Under the pieces are notes generated by a model, which had not been told where the DNA came from, searched no databases, and worked only from the letters and a program-made list of their open reading frames with translations. Below, one piece after another: positions 17,557 to 27,107 of a stretch of DNA of 64,000 nucleotides (position 1 is the first letter of the stretch; each line of letters begins with the position of its first letter). A program made the position numbers and the translations under genes. This stretch comes from Allobosea sp. (lineage in GTDB: Bacteria > Pseudomonadota > Alphaproteobacteria > Rhizobiales > Beijerinckiaceae): the NCBI GenBank assembly GCA_024231975.1, contig JAAEQB010000012.1, forward strand, positions 62,001 to 126,000, given 5' to 3'.

Positions 17557-18276
17557 ATGAAGCAATATGTCGCGCGCATTCCGATGAGCCTTGCCGTGCC
17601 CGAGGCGATGCATTGGGCGATCAAGGACGTGCTCGAAGGCGAGTACGAATGCGGCTTCGACGGTGTCGGCCTCGATATCCTCGATATCGGCGCCAATGTC
17701 GGCTCCTTCGCGCTCTGGGCCAGCGCCCGCTGGCCGGGCAGCACCGTGACCTCCTACGAGCCGCATCCCGGCACCTACGAGCTCCTGAAGCGCAACACGG
17801 ATCGGCGCCGCGATATCGTCACGGTCAACGCGGCGCTGTTCCCGGGCGGCCAGAAGACAGCGACCTTCCTCAGCCGCTTTGCCGGCGACGGTGAATCGGG
17901 TCTCGCCTCCTATGCCGGCGACACCTTCGTCGCCGGGGCGATGGTCGAGCGCTACGAGGTCGCGGTGGTCGATCCGGCGAGCCTGCCCTCGGCCGATATC
18001 GTCAAGATCGACATCGAGGGCGGCGAGGGCGACGTGCTCGACCATCTCGATCTGTCGAAGACCTCGCTGGTGCTGCTCGAATACCAGAACCGTAAGAATC
18101 GCCTGCAGTTGGAGGCGCGCCTTAAAGCGGATTTCGATCTGATCGACACGGTCGAGCACATCTGGGACCCGCTGCTCGAACAGCGCTGCTATCGGCCCGA
18201 CCTTGCCGGCGACGTCTATGGCCGCATGTTAGCCGCCCGTAAGGGCATCACGCGGATGACGCGGACCGCCACCTAG
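17557..18276 (+). CDS. FkbM-family SAM-dependent methyltransferase
   Basis: A 239-residue methyltransferase of the FkbM type. Motif I for S-adenosylmethionine is clear (LDILDIGANVGSF, about residues 35-47), followed by a YEPHPGTYELL acidic loop and the family's VKIDIEGGEGDVL motif around 147-159. FkbM enzymes usually O-methylate sugars or polyketides; the substrate here cannot be inferred because no sugar or polyketide genes adjoin. The start at 17557 follows a G-rich ribosome-binding stretch; ATG at 17536 is an alternative adding seven residues. The stop codon TAG coincides with the first bases of a palindromic repeat element. Confidence 0.85.
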   Translation: MKQYVARIPMSLAVPEAMHWAIKDVLEGEYECGFDGVGLDILDIGANVGSFALWASARWPGSTVTSYEPHPGTYELLKRNTDRRRDIVTVNAALFPGGQKTATFLSRFAGDGESGLASYAGDTFVAGAMVERYEVAVVDPASLPSADIVKIDIEGGEGDVLDHLDLSKTSLVLLEYQNRKNRLQLEARLKADFDLIDTVEHIWDPLLEQRCYRPDLAGDVYGRMLAARKGITRMTRTAT

Positions 18277-18376
18277 AGCATTTCCGCGTTTCTCCGAATC
18301 GCGGAAATGCTCTAGGTCTTTGTTTTATCGCATTTTCTTCACGCGAACCGGTGCCCACTTCGCTCGAAAATGCTCT
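18274..18376. repeat. rhizobial-type palindromic intergenic repeat (two stem-loops)
   Basis: The first unit is a perfect inverted repeat with 15-base arms: TAGAGCATTTCCGCG at 18274-18288 and its complement at 18300-18314. The second unit has arms GCATTTTC at 18330-18337 and GAAAATGC at 18366-18373, enclosing the core CGAACCGGTGCCCACTTCG. This is the structure of the short mosaic repeats scattered between genes in rhizobial genomes. It supplies the fkbM stop codon and ends just before the ribosome-binding site of pncA. A related core occurs in the repeat inside the end of trpG. Confidence 0.85.
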
Positions 18377-18391
18377 GGTGAGGGCAAGCCC

Positions 18392-19018
18392 GTGATCGAT
18401 GCCAGGACCGCGCTGATCGTCGTCGACATCCAGAACGATTTCTGTCCTGGCGGCAGCCTGGCGGTCGCCGGCGGCGACGAGATCGTCTCGCTTGTCAACG
18501 AACTCGGCCGGCGCTTCGCCACGGTCGTACTGACGCAGGACTGGCATCCGGCAGGGCATTCCTCCTTCGCGTCGAGCCATCCCGGCAAGTCGCCCTTCGA
18601 GACGATCGCCATGCCCTATGGGGCGCAGGTGCTCTGGCCGGATCATTGCGTCCAGGGCAGCGCGGGCGCGGCCTTCCATGCTGGCCTCGACCTCACTTTG
18701 GCGCAGGCGGTGATCCGCAAAGGCTGCCGCCGCGAGGTCGACAGCTATTCCGGCTTCGTCGAGGCCGATCGCACCACGCCGACCGGGCTCGGCGGCTACC
18801 TCAAGGAGCGCGGCATTATCCGTGTCGCGGTGGTCGGCCTCGCTACCGATTTCTGCGTCAACTGGACGGCGCAGGACGCGGCCCGCCACGGCTTCGAGAC
18901 CCTTGTGATCGAGGAAGTCTGCCGCGCCATCGACCTCGACGGCTCGCTCGATCGCGCCTGGGCCGAGATGACCGCGCTCGGCGTCAGGCGGATGCGGCTC
19001 GCCGAGCTGAACGGCTGA
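18392..19018 (+). CDS. pncA: nicotinamidase
   Basis: Hydrolyses nicotinamide to nicotinate and ammonia in the NAD salvage pathway (isochorismatase-like hydrolase fold). All key residues are visible in the 208-residue product: catalytic triad Asp12 (VVDIQNDFC), Lys110 (VIRKG) and Cys155 (ATDFCV), and the metal-binding set Asp50, His52 and His56 (DWHPAGH), with His85 close by. The start is taken as GTG at 18392, preceded by GGTGAGGG; an ATG at 18320 lies inside the palindromic repeat and would add residues that do not belong to the family. A YafY-type regulator gene begins three bases after the stop. Confidence 0.93.
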   Translation: MIDARTALIVVDIQNDFCPGGSLAVAGGDEIVSLVNELGRRFATVVLTQDWHPAGHSSFASSHPGKSPFETIAMPYGAQVLWPDHCVQGSAGAAFHAGLDLTLAQAVIRKGCRREVDSYSGFVEADRTTPTGLGGYLKERGIIRVAVVGLATDFCVNWTAQDAARHGFETLVIEEVCRAIDLDGSLDRAWAEMTALGVRRMRLAELNG

Positions 19019-19021
19019 GCG

Positions 19022-19717
19022 ATGTCGCGCTCGGAGCGCCTGCTCGACCTCGTCCAGGTACTGCGCCGGCATCGCCGGCCGGTCAGCGGCCGCAAGCTCG
19101 CCGAGGAGACCGGCGTCAGCATCCGCACGCTCTATCGCGACATCGCCACTTTGCAGGGGCAGGGCGCCCCGATCGAGGGCGAGCCCGGGCTCGGCTATGT
19201 GCTGAAGCCCGGCTTCATGCTGCCGCCCCTGATGTTCGACGAGGACGAGATCGAGGCGCTGGTGCTCGGCTCGCGCTGGGTCGCTGGCCGTGCCGATGAC
19301 CGGCTTGCCGGCGCTGCGCGCAACGCCATGGCCAAGATCGTCGCGGTGCTGCCGGCCGATCTGCGCGACAAGGCTGACGCCTCGGCGCTGTTGGTCGGTC
19401 CCGGTGCGAAGATCGCTGCCACAACCGGCGTCGATCTCGGCCTGGTCCGCAAGGCGATCCGCGCCGAGCGCAAGCTGGCGCTGACCTACCGGGACGGCAA
19501 GGCAACGGCGTCGCAGCGGCTGGTCTGGCCGTTCGCGCTCGGCTTCTTCGACCATGTCCGCGTCGTCGTCGCCTGGTGCGAATTGCGCAACGACTTCCGG
19601 CATTTCCGCGCCGACCGCATCGCGCACGCCGAACTGGTCGATATCCGCTATCCGCGCCGACGCCAGGCGCTGCTCAAGCAATGGCGCGAGCGCGAAGGGA
19701 TTCCGTCACCGGCTTGA
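19022..19717 (+). CDS. YafY-type transcriptional regulator with HTH and WYL domains
   Basis: A 231-residue DNA-binding regulator. The N terminus is an HTH_11 domain (about residues 5-60; RKLAEETGVSIRTLYRDIATL is the helix-turn-helix), and the C-terminal half is a WYL-type ligand-sensing domain, here with WPFALGFFDHVRVVVAWCELR. Family members often respond to nucleic acids or small ligands and can repress or activate. It starts three bases after pncA, and could therefore be co-transcribed with it and control NAD salvage or the following VOC gene; that link is inference from position only. Confidence 0.88.
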   Translation: MSRSERLLDLVQVLRRHRRPVSGRKLAEETGVSIRTLYRDIATLQGQGAPIEGEPGLGYVLKPGFMLPPLMFDEDEIEALVLGSRWVAGRADDRLAGAARNAMAKIVAVLPADLRDKADASALLVGPGAKIAATTGVDLGLVRKAIRAERKLALTYRDGKATASQRLVWPFALGFFDHVRVVVAWCELRNDFRHFRADRIAHAELVDIRYPRRRQALLKQWREREGIPSPA

Positions 19718-19787
19718 GATACACTGCCGGAAGTTGGCAGCATCCGCAGCGATCATACGCGGGTCCTCAAAACCGGAGACGACCCCG

Positions 19788-20159
19788 ATGCTCGATGCCA
19801 ATTTCATCATCCTTTATGTCGACAGCCCTGCGGCCAGCGCTCGCTTCTATGCCGATCTGATCGGCGCGGAGGCGCAGGAGTCCTCGCCGACCTTCGCCAT
19901 GTTCGCCCTGCCGTCGGGCGCACGGCTCGGCCTGTGGTCGCGCCATACGGTCGAGCCCGGTGCGCAGGCGGCCGGGGGCGGCGGCGAGATTGCCATGGTG
20001 GTCGACAGCAACGAGGCGGTCGATGCGATCCATGCCGACTGGCAGCGGCGCGGCCTTGCGATCCTGCAGGCGCCGACCGATCTCGATTTCGGCCGCACCT
20101 TCGTCGCGACCGATCCGGACGGACACCGGCTGCGCGTGTTCCATCCGTTTGAGGGGTAG
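19788..20159 (+). CDS. VOC-family (glyoxalase/bleomycin-resistance-like) protein
   Basis: A 123-residue vicinal-oxygen-chelate protein: one beta-alpha-beta-beta-beta unit starting FIILYVDSPAASARFYADLIG, and a second ending in FVATDPDGHRLRVFHPFEG. Members include glyoxalases, dioxygenases and antibiotic-binding proteins; no specific substrate can be assigned, and it appears to be of the phenazine/bleomycin-resistance-like type. The ATG at 19788 follows a GGAGACGACCCCG stretch and fits the usual family start. It lies 70 bases after the WYL regulator on the same strand, so it may belong to the same operon or be its target, and is convergent with the diguanylate cyclase gene. Confidence 0.85.
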   Translation: MLDANFIILYVDSPAASARFYADLIGAEAQESSPTFAMFALPSGARLGLWSRHTVEPGAQAAGGGGEIAMVVDSNEAVDAIHADWQRRGLAILQAPTDLDFGRTFVATDPDGHRLRVFHPFEG

Positions 20160-20162
20160 GAC

Positions 20163-21329
20163 TCAGCGCGCCAGAGCGCGGATCTGCACCTGGACCCGGT
20201 CGCGGCCGAGCCGCTTCGACCGATAGAGCGCCTCGTCGGCATGCTGGAGTAAGGTTTCCAGCTCGTCGCTCCCGGCCTCGCCCTCGGCGACGCCGATGCT
20301 GAGCGTCGGCTGCCGGAGGGGAGCGCCGTCCCAATCGACGAGCGCCCGCGCGAAGGCGGCGCGGATCCGGTTGGCGACGGGCACCGCGTCCTTGGCGCTC
20401 ATATGCGGGAGGAGGGCGACGAATTCGTCGCCGCCATGGCGCGCCAGGATGTCGCTGGCGCGCAACTCGCTGCGGGCAGCCTCGGCGAAGAGCTGCAGGA
20501 TGCGGTCGCCGGCGGCGTGGCCATGCGTGTCGTTCAGGCTCTTGAAATGGTCGATGTCGACCAACAGCAGGGTCAGCCGGCCCGGGTGCCTGCCCGCATC
20601 CTCCGCGATCTGGGTCATGGCGCGCTCCAGGCCGCTGCGGTTCATCGCGCCGGTGAGCGGATCGTGCTGGGCGATCGTGACCAGCCTGTTGCGGCTGCGC
20701 TCGGCGGCGAGCAGGAGCAGCGCGCTGCCGCGCAGGAGCAGGAAGGCGGTGCCGGTGGCCGTAAGCCACTGGCTGGTGTTGTCGGTCGGGAACATCTCGG
20801 TGCCGAGCTGCCCGGTGGCGGCCAGATAGCCGCGGACGGCAAAGAGCACGACCGTCGGTGCGAACAGCGTCGCCAGGATCACGCCGGAGGCGAGTCGCTC
20901 GCGTCGCCACAGCAGCAGGCCTTCCCGGACCAGCAGCAGGTCGCAAGCCATGACCAGGACCGCGACGAGAACGACGCGCTTGGCGAAGCTTTCGGGCTCG
21001 TTCCACAGGAATAGCGGGATGGCGGCGGCGACGACGGCCAGGAGATAGAGCGGCAGGCGCGCCGGGCGTCCGGCGAAGCTCCTCACCCCGAACAGGATGA
21101 GCAGATAGCCGGTCCAGCTGACGGTGTTGGCGAGCGGGATCGAGATGATGTCGGGGATGCTGCCCCGCAGGCCGACGCCGATCAGGCCGAGGCCGATCAG
21201 GATGTTGCTCAGTCCCCACCAGAGCGGCCAGCGTTCGAAGCGGCCGGTGGCATAGGCGGACAACTGCACGAAGCCGAGAATCACGCAGGTGAGAGCCCCT
21301 GCCAGATAGATTGTCCTCAGATCGAGCAT
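20163..21329 (-). CDS. membrane-bound diguanylate cyclase (GGDEF)
   Basis: Makes the second messenger cyclic di-GMP from two GTP. The 388-residue protein starts with about six membrane helices over the first 200 residues, with no recognised sensor domain, and ends in a GGDEF domain. The active-site sequence GGDEF at about 299-303 is intact, and an inhibitory I-site RASD is present at 290-293, five residues upstream, so product inhibition is expected. HDPLTGAMNR and DIDHFKSLND are also typical. There is no EAL domain. The start ATG at 21329 places the hydrophobic region right at the N terminus; the open frame extends 65 codons further upstream without good coding character. Confidence 0.92.
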   Translation of the reverse strand: MLDLRTIYLAGALTCVILGFVQLSAYATGRFERWPLWWGLSNILIGLGLIGVGLRGSIPDIISIPLANTVSWTGYLLILFGVRSFAGRPARLPLYLLAVVAAAIPLFLWNEPESFAKRVVLVAVLVMACDLLLVREGLLLWRRERLASGVILATLFAPTVVLFAVRGYLAATGQLGTEMFPTDNTSQWLTATGTAFLLLRGSALLLLAAERSRNRLVTIAQHDPLTGAMNRSGLERAMTQIAEDAGRHPGRLTLLLVDIDHFKSLNDTHGHAAGDRILQLFAEAARSELRASDILARHGGDEFVALLPHMSAKDAVPVANRIRAAFARALVDWDGAPLRQPTLSIGVAEGEAGSDELETLLQHADEALYRSKRLGRDRVQVQIRALAR

Positions 21330-21544
21330 CGCGCCGCGGTCGGGCCTCTCCTGTTCGCGGCCTGTCGATAGCAGAGCGCAGTGAAGGGATTCCCAATATT
21401 GCGGCGAGAATCGCGCCTGGTCGATTAACGGCCGGAGGCGGACATGTCGGCGGCGCGGTTGTCGCGGCAGGCTTGGGCGGCTATGCCGGCAGCGGGGAAG
21501 CGGGGCGTGCATCTTCGGATGCATTCAACTTGAGAGAGATTGTC

Positions 21545-21937
21545 ATGCTGCTTTCCTTCAAACGTTTCAGCGCGCTTGCCGCGTTTGCGGCCCTGTCCTG
21601 CGGCTCATCCTTTGCCCAGAGCCAGGCCGATCAGCTCGCCACTGCCTATCAGGCCGGTCGCAACCAGCTCGGCATCCTCAGCTACTGCGCCGAGAAGGGC
21701 CATGTCGGCGCCGATGTCGTGGAGATCCAGCGCAAGGTGCTCGCCCTGATCCCACCGCCGGCCGACAAGAGTGCTGGTGACACCGCCGAGGCGGCAGGCA
21801 AGAAGGGCACGATCGCGATGATGGGGGTGACCCAGGATCTCGAGACGATCGCCAAGGCGCAAGGCGGCACCGCCGCAGCCTATTGCAAGCAGATCGGCGA
21901 CGTCGTGCAGAAGGCTGCCGCCTCGCTGCCGAAATAG
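21545..21937 (+). CDS. small secreted protein, alphaproteobacterial 'pore-forming ESAT-6' annotation class
   Basis: A 130-residue protein with a signal peptide (MLLSFKRFSALAAFAALSCG, cleavage probably after SSFA). The mature part is helical, about 105 residues, with YQAGRNQLGILSYCAEKG early and AAYCKQIGDVV late; the two cysteines could form a disulfide bond in the periplasm. I recall close relatives in rhizobia listed under the name 'pore-forming ESAT-6 family', but no WXG motif or type VII secretion genes are seen here, so the name should not be taken as function. A short GAGAGA stands before the ATG. The function is unknown. Confidence 0.75.
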   Translation: MLLSFKRFSALAAFAALSCGSSFAQSQADQLATAYQAGRNQLGILSYCAEKGHVGADVVEIQRKVLALIPPPADKSAGDTAEAAGKKGTIAMMGVTQDLETIAKAQGGTAAAYCKQIGDVVQKAAASLPK

Positions 21938-21990
21938 TCTCGCTGCATCGCTCGCCCGGTGCGATCGGGCGGGCACGACGGCCTGCGGCC

Positions 21991-22019
21991 TTGCAATCGC
22001 ACGCCATCGCGTGTATGGC
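21991..22019 (+). promoter_or_regulatory. candidate vegetative promoter of rpsB
   Basis: TTGCAA at 21991-21996 and TATGGC at 22014-22019, separated by 17 bases, resemble an alphaproteobacterial housekeeping promoter. Transcription from here would give an rpsB leader of about 105 bases, long enough for autoregulation by S2, but no specific leader structure was recognised. Based on motif and position only. Confidence 0.45.
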
Positions 22020-22133
22020 GCGGCTCATTCCACATGGGAAGCATCACCTCGACACCGAGGCGTTCCGGTGACTGGCCAGTTCATGGCCGGCTCATTCGCT
22101 CCCCAGAGGCTCAACCGGAAGGACAAGAATACC

Positions 22134-23138
<1,005 letters not shown>

Positions 23139-23202
23139 TTGTTCGAGATTGCGACACGTCATCGGCGCGTCGCAGTTCGATATCTGATTGAAGCCCAAGC
23201 AG

Positions 23203-23233
23203 CGCCGACGCCGGAAACGGGCCGTCGGCGTTT
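23203..23233 (+). other. stem-loop between rpsB and tsf
   Basis: CGCCGACG at 23203-23210 pairs with CGTCGGCG at 23223-23230, with CCG-GAAA-CGG stacked inside as a stable tetraloop hairpin, followed by TTTGTC. The T run is too short for a strong terminator. It may attenuate, or mark a processing or stability point, so that rpsB and tsf are expressed in different amounts. Confidence 0.45.
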
Positions 23234-23309
23234 GTCAATCGAGGCTTCGCTTTTTCGACGATGCGGCGCGCCACCGGGTGCAGGCCGCAAGATAGCAAGG
23301 ACGACGCAA

Positions 23310-24233
23310 ATGGCTGCGATCACCGCCGGCATGGTGAAGGAACTCCGCGACAAGACCGGCGCGGGCATGATGGACTGCAAGGCCGCGCTCTCGGCCACCG
23401 ACGGCAACATGGAAGCCGCCATCGACTGGCTGCGCGCCAAGGGCCTGTCGAAGGCCGCCAAGAAGGCCGGCCGCGTTGCCGCCGAAGGCCTCGTCGCCGT
23501 CGCCGTGCGCGGCCATAGCGGCGTCGTGGTCGAGGTCAACTCCGAGACCGACTTCGTCGCCCGCAACCTCGAATTCCAGGCGCTGGCCCGGACCATCGCC
23601 GATGTCTCGCTCGAGCGCGGCGGCGACGTCGAGGCTCTGGCCGCCCATCACTATCCGGGCGGCGGCACCGTCGCCGACGCGATCGCCAACGCCATCGCAA
23701 CCATCGGCGAGAACATGACGCTGCGCCGCGTCGCGCAGGTCTCGGTCTCCTCGGGCGTGATCGGGTCCTATGTCCACGGCGCGATCGCCGACGGCCTCGG
23801 CAAGATCGGCGTCATCGTCGGCCTGGAGACCAGCGGCAAGGGCGACGAACTCGCCGCGATGGGCCGCCAGCTCGCCATGCACATCGCCGCGACCAACCCG
23901 GTTGCGCTCGACCTCGCTTCGGTCGACCCGGCAGTGCTGGAGCGCGAGAAGGCGATCCTGGCCGAGAAGAATGCCGGCAAGCCCGAGCACGTCCTCGCCA
24001 AGATCGTCGAGAGCGGCCTGAAGAGCTACGCCAAGGAGTACTGCCTGCTCGACCAGGCCTACATCCATGACGGCTCGAAGTCGGTCGCCCAGGTGCTGAA
24101 GGAAGCCGAGGGCAAGGTCGGCGGCCCGCTCAAGATCACCGGTTTCGCCCGCTTCGCGCTGGGCGAGGGCATCGAGAAGGAAGAGACCGACTTCGCGGCC
24201 GAGGTCGCGGCGGCCGGCGGCACCACGGGCTGA
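23310..24233 (+). CDS. tsf: elongation factor Ts
   Basis: Guanine-nucleotide exchange factor for EF-Tu. The 307-residue product shows the N-terminal UBA-like domain (VKELRDKTGAGMMDCKAAL, residues 9-27) and the EF-Tu-contacting TDFVA motif in NSETDFVARN at about 79-88, followed by the two core subdomains. Length is normal. The ATG at 23310 has AAGGACGA as ribosome-binding site. It is the second gene of the rpsB-tsf pair, 171 bases after rpsB; a hairpin lies in the gap and a strong terminator follows the stop, so the pair is transcriptionally separate from pyrH. Confidence 0.98.
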   Translation: MAAITAGMVKELRDKTGAGMMDCKAALSATDGNMEAAIDWLRAKGLSKAAKKAGRVAAEGLVAVAVRGHSGVVVEVNSETDFVARNLEFQALARTIADVSLERGGDVEALAAHHYPGGGTVADAIANAIATIGENMTLRRVAQVSVSSGVIGSYVHGAIADGLGKIGVIVGLETSGKGDELAAMGRQLAMHIAATNPVALDLASVDPAVLEREKAILAEKNAGKPEHVLAKIVESGLKSYAKEYCLLDQAYIHDGSKSVAQVLKEAEGKVGGPLKITGFARFALGEGIEKEETDFAAEVAAAGGTTG

Positions 24234-24255
24234 CAAGCTCGTTGATAGCGTTCAG

Positions 24256-24284
24256 AAAGGCCGCGCCTCGCGCGGCCTTTTTTG
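24256..24284 (+). terminator. rho-independent terminator after tsf
   Basis: Perfect ten-base stem AAAGGCCGCG (24256-24265) with CGCGGCCTTT (24271-24280), a five-base loop, and six consecutive T at 24278-24283. It lies 22 bases after the tsf stop and ends the rpsB-tsf transcript. Confidence 0.93.
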
Positions 24285-24353
24285 TAAGTAGAGAAGGTCG
24301 GCCTACCGATTCGGTTGGGTCGTACGATGTGGCGCAAGCAGTGGAGAGCCCCG

Positions 24354-25061
24354 ATGAGACCTAAACGCGTTCTCGTGAAGCTCTCCGGCGAAGCCCTTGC
24401 CGGGCCTCAAGGAAATGGCCTCGACGGCGCGACCCTGACGGCGCTCGCTGCCGACATCGCGCATGCCTCGCATGAGGGCGTCGAGATCGGCATCGTCGTC
24501 GGCGGCGGCAACTTCTTCCGCGGCGTGCAAGGGCTCAACAAGGGCCTCGACCGGACGACGGCCGATTCGATCGGCATGCTCGGCACGGTGATGAATGCGC
24601 TCGCCCTCGAACATTCGATCGAGGCGGCCGGCGCTCCGGCGCGCGCCATGTCGGCGGTGCCGATGCCCTCGCTCTGCGAGAGCTATGCCCGCAAGCGCGC
24701 GCTCGACCATCTCAGCCATGGCAAGGTCGTCATCCTCGGCGGCGGCACCGGCAATCCCTATTTCACCACCGACACGGGCGCTGCCCTGCGCGCGGCCGAG
24801 CTCGGCTGCAGCCATCTGCTCAAGGCGACGCAGGTCGACGGCGTCTATTCGGCCGATCCGAAGACGGATCCGAGCGCGACCCGCTACGACACACTGACCC
24901 ACGAGGATGCGATCAAGCGCGACCTCAAGGTGATGGATACCGCCGCCTTCGCTCTGGCGCGCGACGCCGGCCTGACGATCGTCGTCTTCTCGATCGCGGA
25001 AAAGGGCGCGCTGGCAGCCGTGCTGCGCGGCGAGGGCAGGGCGACCTACGTCACGCCCTGA
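24354..25061 (+). CDS. pyrH: UMP kinase
   Basis: Phosphorylates UMP to UDP in pyrimidine nucleotide synthesis; bacterial type, of the amino-acid-kinase fold. The 235-residue protein opens with KRVLVKLSGEALAG (phosphate-binding loop), then VVGGGNFFRG, a GTGNPYFTTDTGAALRA motif around 130-148 and KATQVDGVYSADPK. The ATG at 24354 is preferred, with GTGGAGAG upstream; an in-frame ATG at 24315 would add 13 residues. In most proteobacteria it lies between tsf and frr, as here, although a VOC gene on the other strand has been placed between pyrH and frr. Confidence 0.97.
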   Translation: MRPKRVLVKLSGEALAGPQGNGLDGATLTALAADIAHASHEGVEIGIVVGGGNFFRGVQGLNKGLDRTTADSIGMLGTVMNALALEHSIEAAGAPARAMSAVPMPSLCESYARKRALDHLSHGKVVILGGGTGNPYFTTDTGAALRAAELGCSHLLKATQVDGVYSADPKTDPSATRYDTLTHEDAIKRDLKVMDTAAFALARDAGLTIVVFSIAEKGALAAVLRGEGRATYVTP

Positions 25062-25064
25062 CGC

Positions 25065-25478
25065 TCAATAGCTCGGCCAGTTGCCGGGCGTCATGATCTC
25101 GAGCAGATGGCCGTCGGGGTCGCGGAAATAGATACTTGTCCCGCCGCGATTCCAGCGCATGCGACCTTCGATCTCGACGCCTTGCTGGCCGAGCTGCGCT
25201 TCCCATGCGGCCAGTTCGGCGGCGTCGACGGCAAAGCAGATGTGCAGCGGGCCGTGGCCGTCATGCGGCGGGATGCTGCCGCGCTCCGACATTTGCGTCT
25301 CCACCGAGGCGCCGCGCAGGAACAACAGCAGGACGTTCTGGCCGCCGATGTCATAAGCGAACAGCGTCCTGGTCCTGAGCATGGACGAGAGCCCCAGTGT
25401 CCCCTCATAGAACGCTGCAGCGCGGTCGAGATCGTCGACATAGAGCGCGGTTTCGACGATTCGGTTCAGCCGGGGCAT
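25065..25478 (-). CDS. VOC-family (glyoxalase-like) protein inserted between pyrH and frr
   Basis: A 137-residue vicinal-oxygen-chelate protein with two beta-alpha-beta modules: NRIVETALYVDDLDRAAAFY at the start, a HICFAVD segment in the middle and FRDPDGHLLEIMTPGNWPSY at the end. His, Glu and the DPDGH motif are compatible with a metal site, so a glyoxalase, fosfomycin-resistance-like or dioxygenase activity is possible but not decidable. It reads against the surrounding translation genes; its stop is three bases from that of pyrH. Its position interrupts the common pyrH-frr neighbourhood, so it is probably a later insertion in this lineage. Confidence 0.87.
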   Translation of the reverse strand: MPRLNRIVETALYVDDLDRAAAFYEGTLGLSSMLRTRTLFAYDIGGQNVLLLFLRGASVETQMSERGSIPPHDGHGPLHICFAVDAAELAAWEAQLGQQGVEIEGRMRWNRGGTSIYFRDPDGHLLEIMTPGNWPSY

Positions 25479-25728
25479 GGGATGTTCTCCTTGCAGCGCC
25501 GGGACCGTTCGTGCGGCCCTGAACTTGAGCTAGGACGTGTCCCCGGCCTTGGCCAGCACTCGGCGATCGTGCCGGCCATGCAAAAAGCCGGGGAGCTCCG
25601 ATTCCGCTTGCGGACTCGTCGGGGAAAATGCTGTTGACGCATAAATCCTTGACCCTGGGGCGGGCGCTCGCCATGGTCGCGCGCATTTCCGGCTCCACTC
25701 GGCCGGTTTCGACAAGGTTTTGAAGACG

Positions 25729-26292
25729 ATGGCCCAAACCACTTTCGATCTCGCCGATCTCAATCGCCGCATGGACGGCGGCGTGCAGAAGTTCAAGAGC
25801 GACCTGGCTTCGCTTCGCACCGGCCGCGCCTCGGCCAATGTGCTCGATCCGATCACGGTCGAGGCCTATGGCGCGCGCACGCCGCTGAGCCAGCTCGCCA
25901 CCGTCAGCGTGCCGGAGCCGCGCCTGCTCTCGGTGCAGGTCTGGGACCGCAGCATGGTCCAGGCCGTCGAGAAGGCGATCCGCGAATCCGATCTCGGCCT
26001 CAATCCCCAGACCGAGGGCCAGGTGCTGCGCATCCGCATTCCCGAGCTCAACGAGCAGCGCCGCAAGGAGATGGTCAAGGTCGCGCACAAATATGCCGAA
26101 GACGCCAAGGTTGCTGTCCGGCATGTGCGCCGCGATGGCATGGACCTGATCAAGAAGCTGGAAAAGGATGGGCACATGCCCAAGGACGACGTCACCAAGC
26201 AGACCGACCTCGTCCAGAAGGCGACCGACAAGCATATCGGCGAGATCGACCAGGCGCTCGCTGCCAAGGAAAAGGAAATCCTGCACGTCTAA
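25729..26292 (+). CDS. frr: ribosome recycling factor
   Basis: Splits the post-termination ribosome together with EF-G. The 187-residue protein matches the family in length and sequence: FKSDLASLRTGRASANVLDPI (about 22-42), the YGARTPLSQLATVSVPEPR stretch of the beta domain, and the coiled helices RRKEMVKVAHKYAEDAKVAVR in the C-terminal half. The ATG at 25729 follows GAAGACG; an in-frame TTG nine bases earlier is a less likely start. It is separated from pyrH by a leftward VOC gene and about 250 non-coding bases, so it must have its own promoter here. Confidence 0.97.
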   Translation: MAQTTFDLADLNRRMDGGVQKFKSDLASLRTGRASANVLDPITVEAYGARTPLSQLATVSVPEPRLLSVQVWDRSMVQAVEKAIRESDLGLNPQTEGQVLRIRIPELNEQRRKEMVKVAHKYAEDAKVAVRHVRRDGMDLIKKLEKDGHMPKDDVTKQTDLVQKATDKHIGEIDQALAAKEKEILHV

Positions 26293-26357
26293 AGTGCGAG
26301 GCAGGGCGCCGTCCTGTATCATCGGTGCATGAACGTTCGGCCCAGAAGAGGCATTCG

Positions 26358-27103
<746 letters not shown>

Positions 27104-27107
<4 letters not shown>

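Noticed and set aside
18320..18391. An earlier ATG start for pncA
   Set aside because: It lies inside the palindromic repeat and adds 24 residues foreign to nicotinamidases; the GTG at 18392 has a ribosome-binding site and fits the family.
21444..21533. A 29-codon frame with a good GGAGG site before the small secreted protein gene
   Set aside because: The peptide has no membrane helix or other recognisable property, and the same DNA is probably leader of the downstream gene. Left as unproven.
25629..25728. A promoter for frr at TTGACG (about 25633)
   Set aside because: No acceptable -10 element was found at the right distance.
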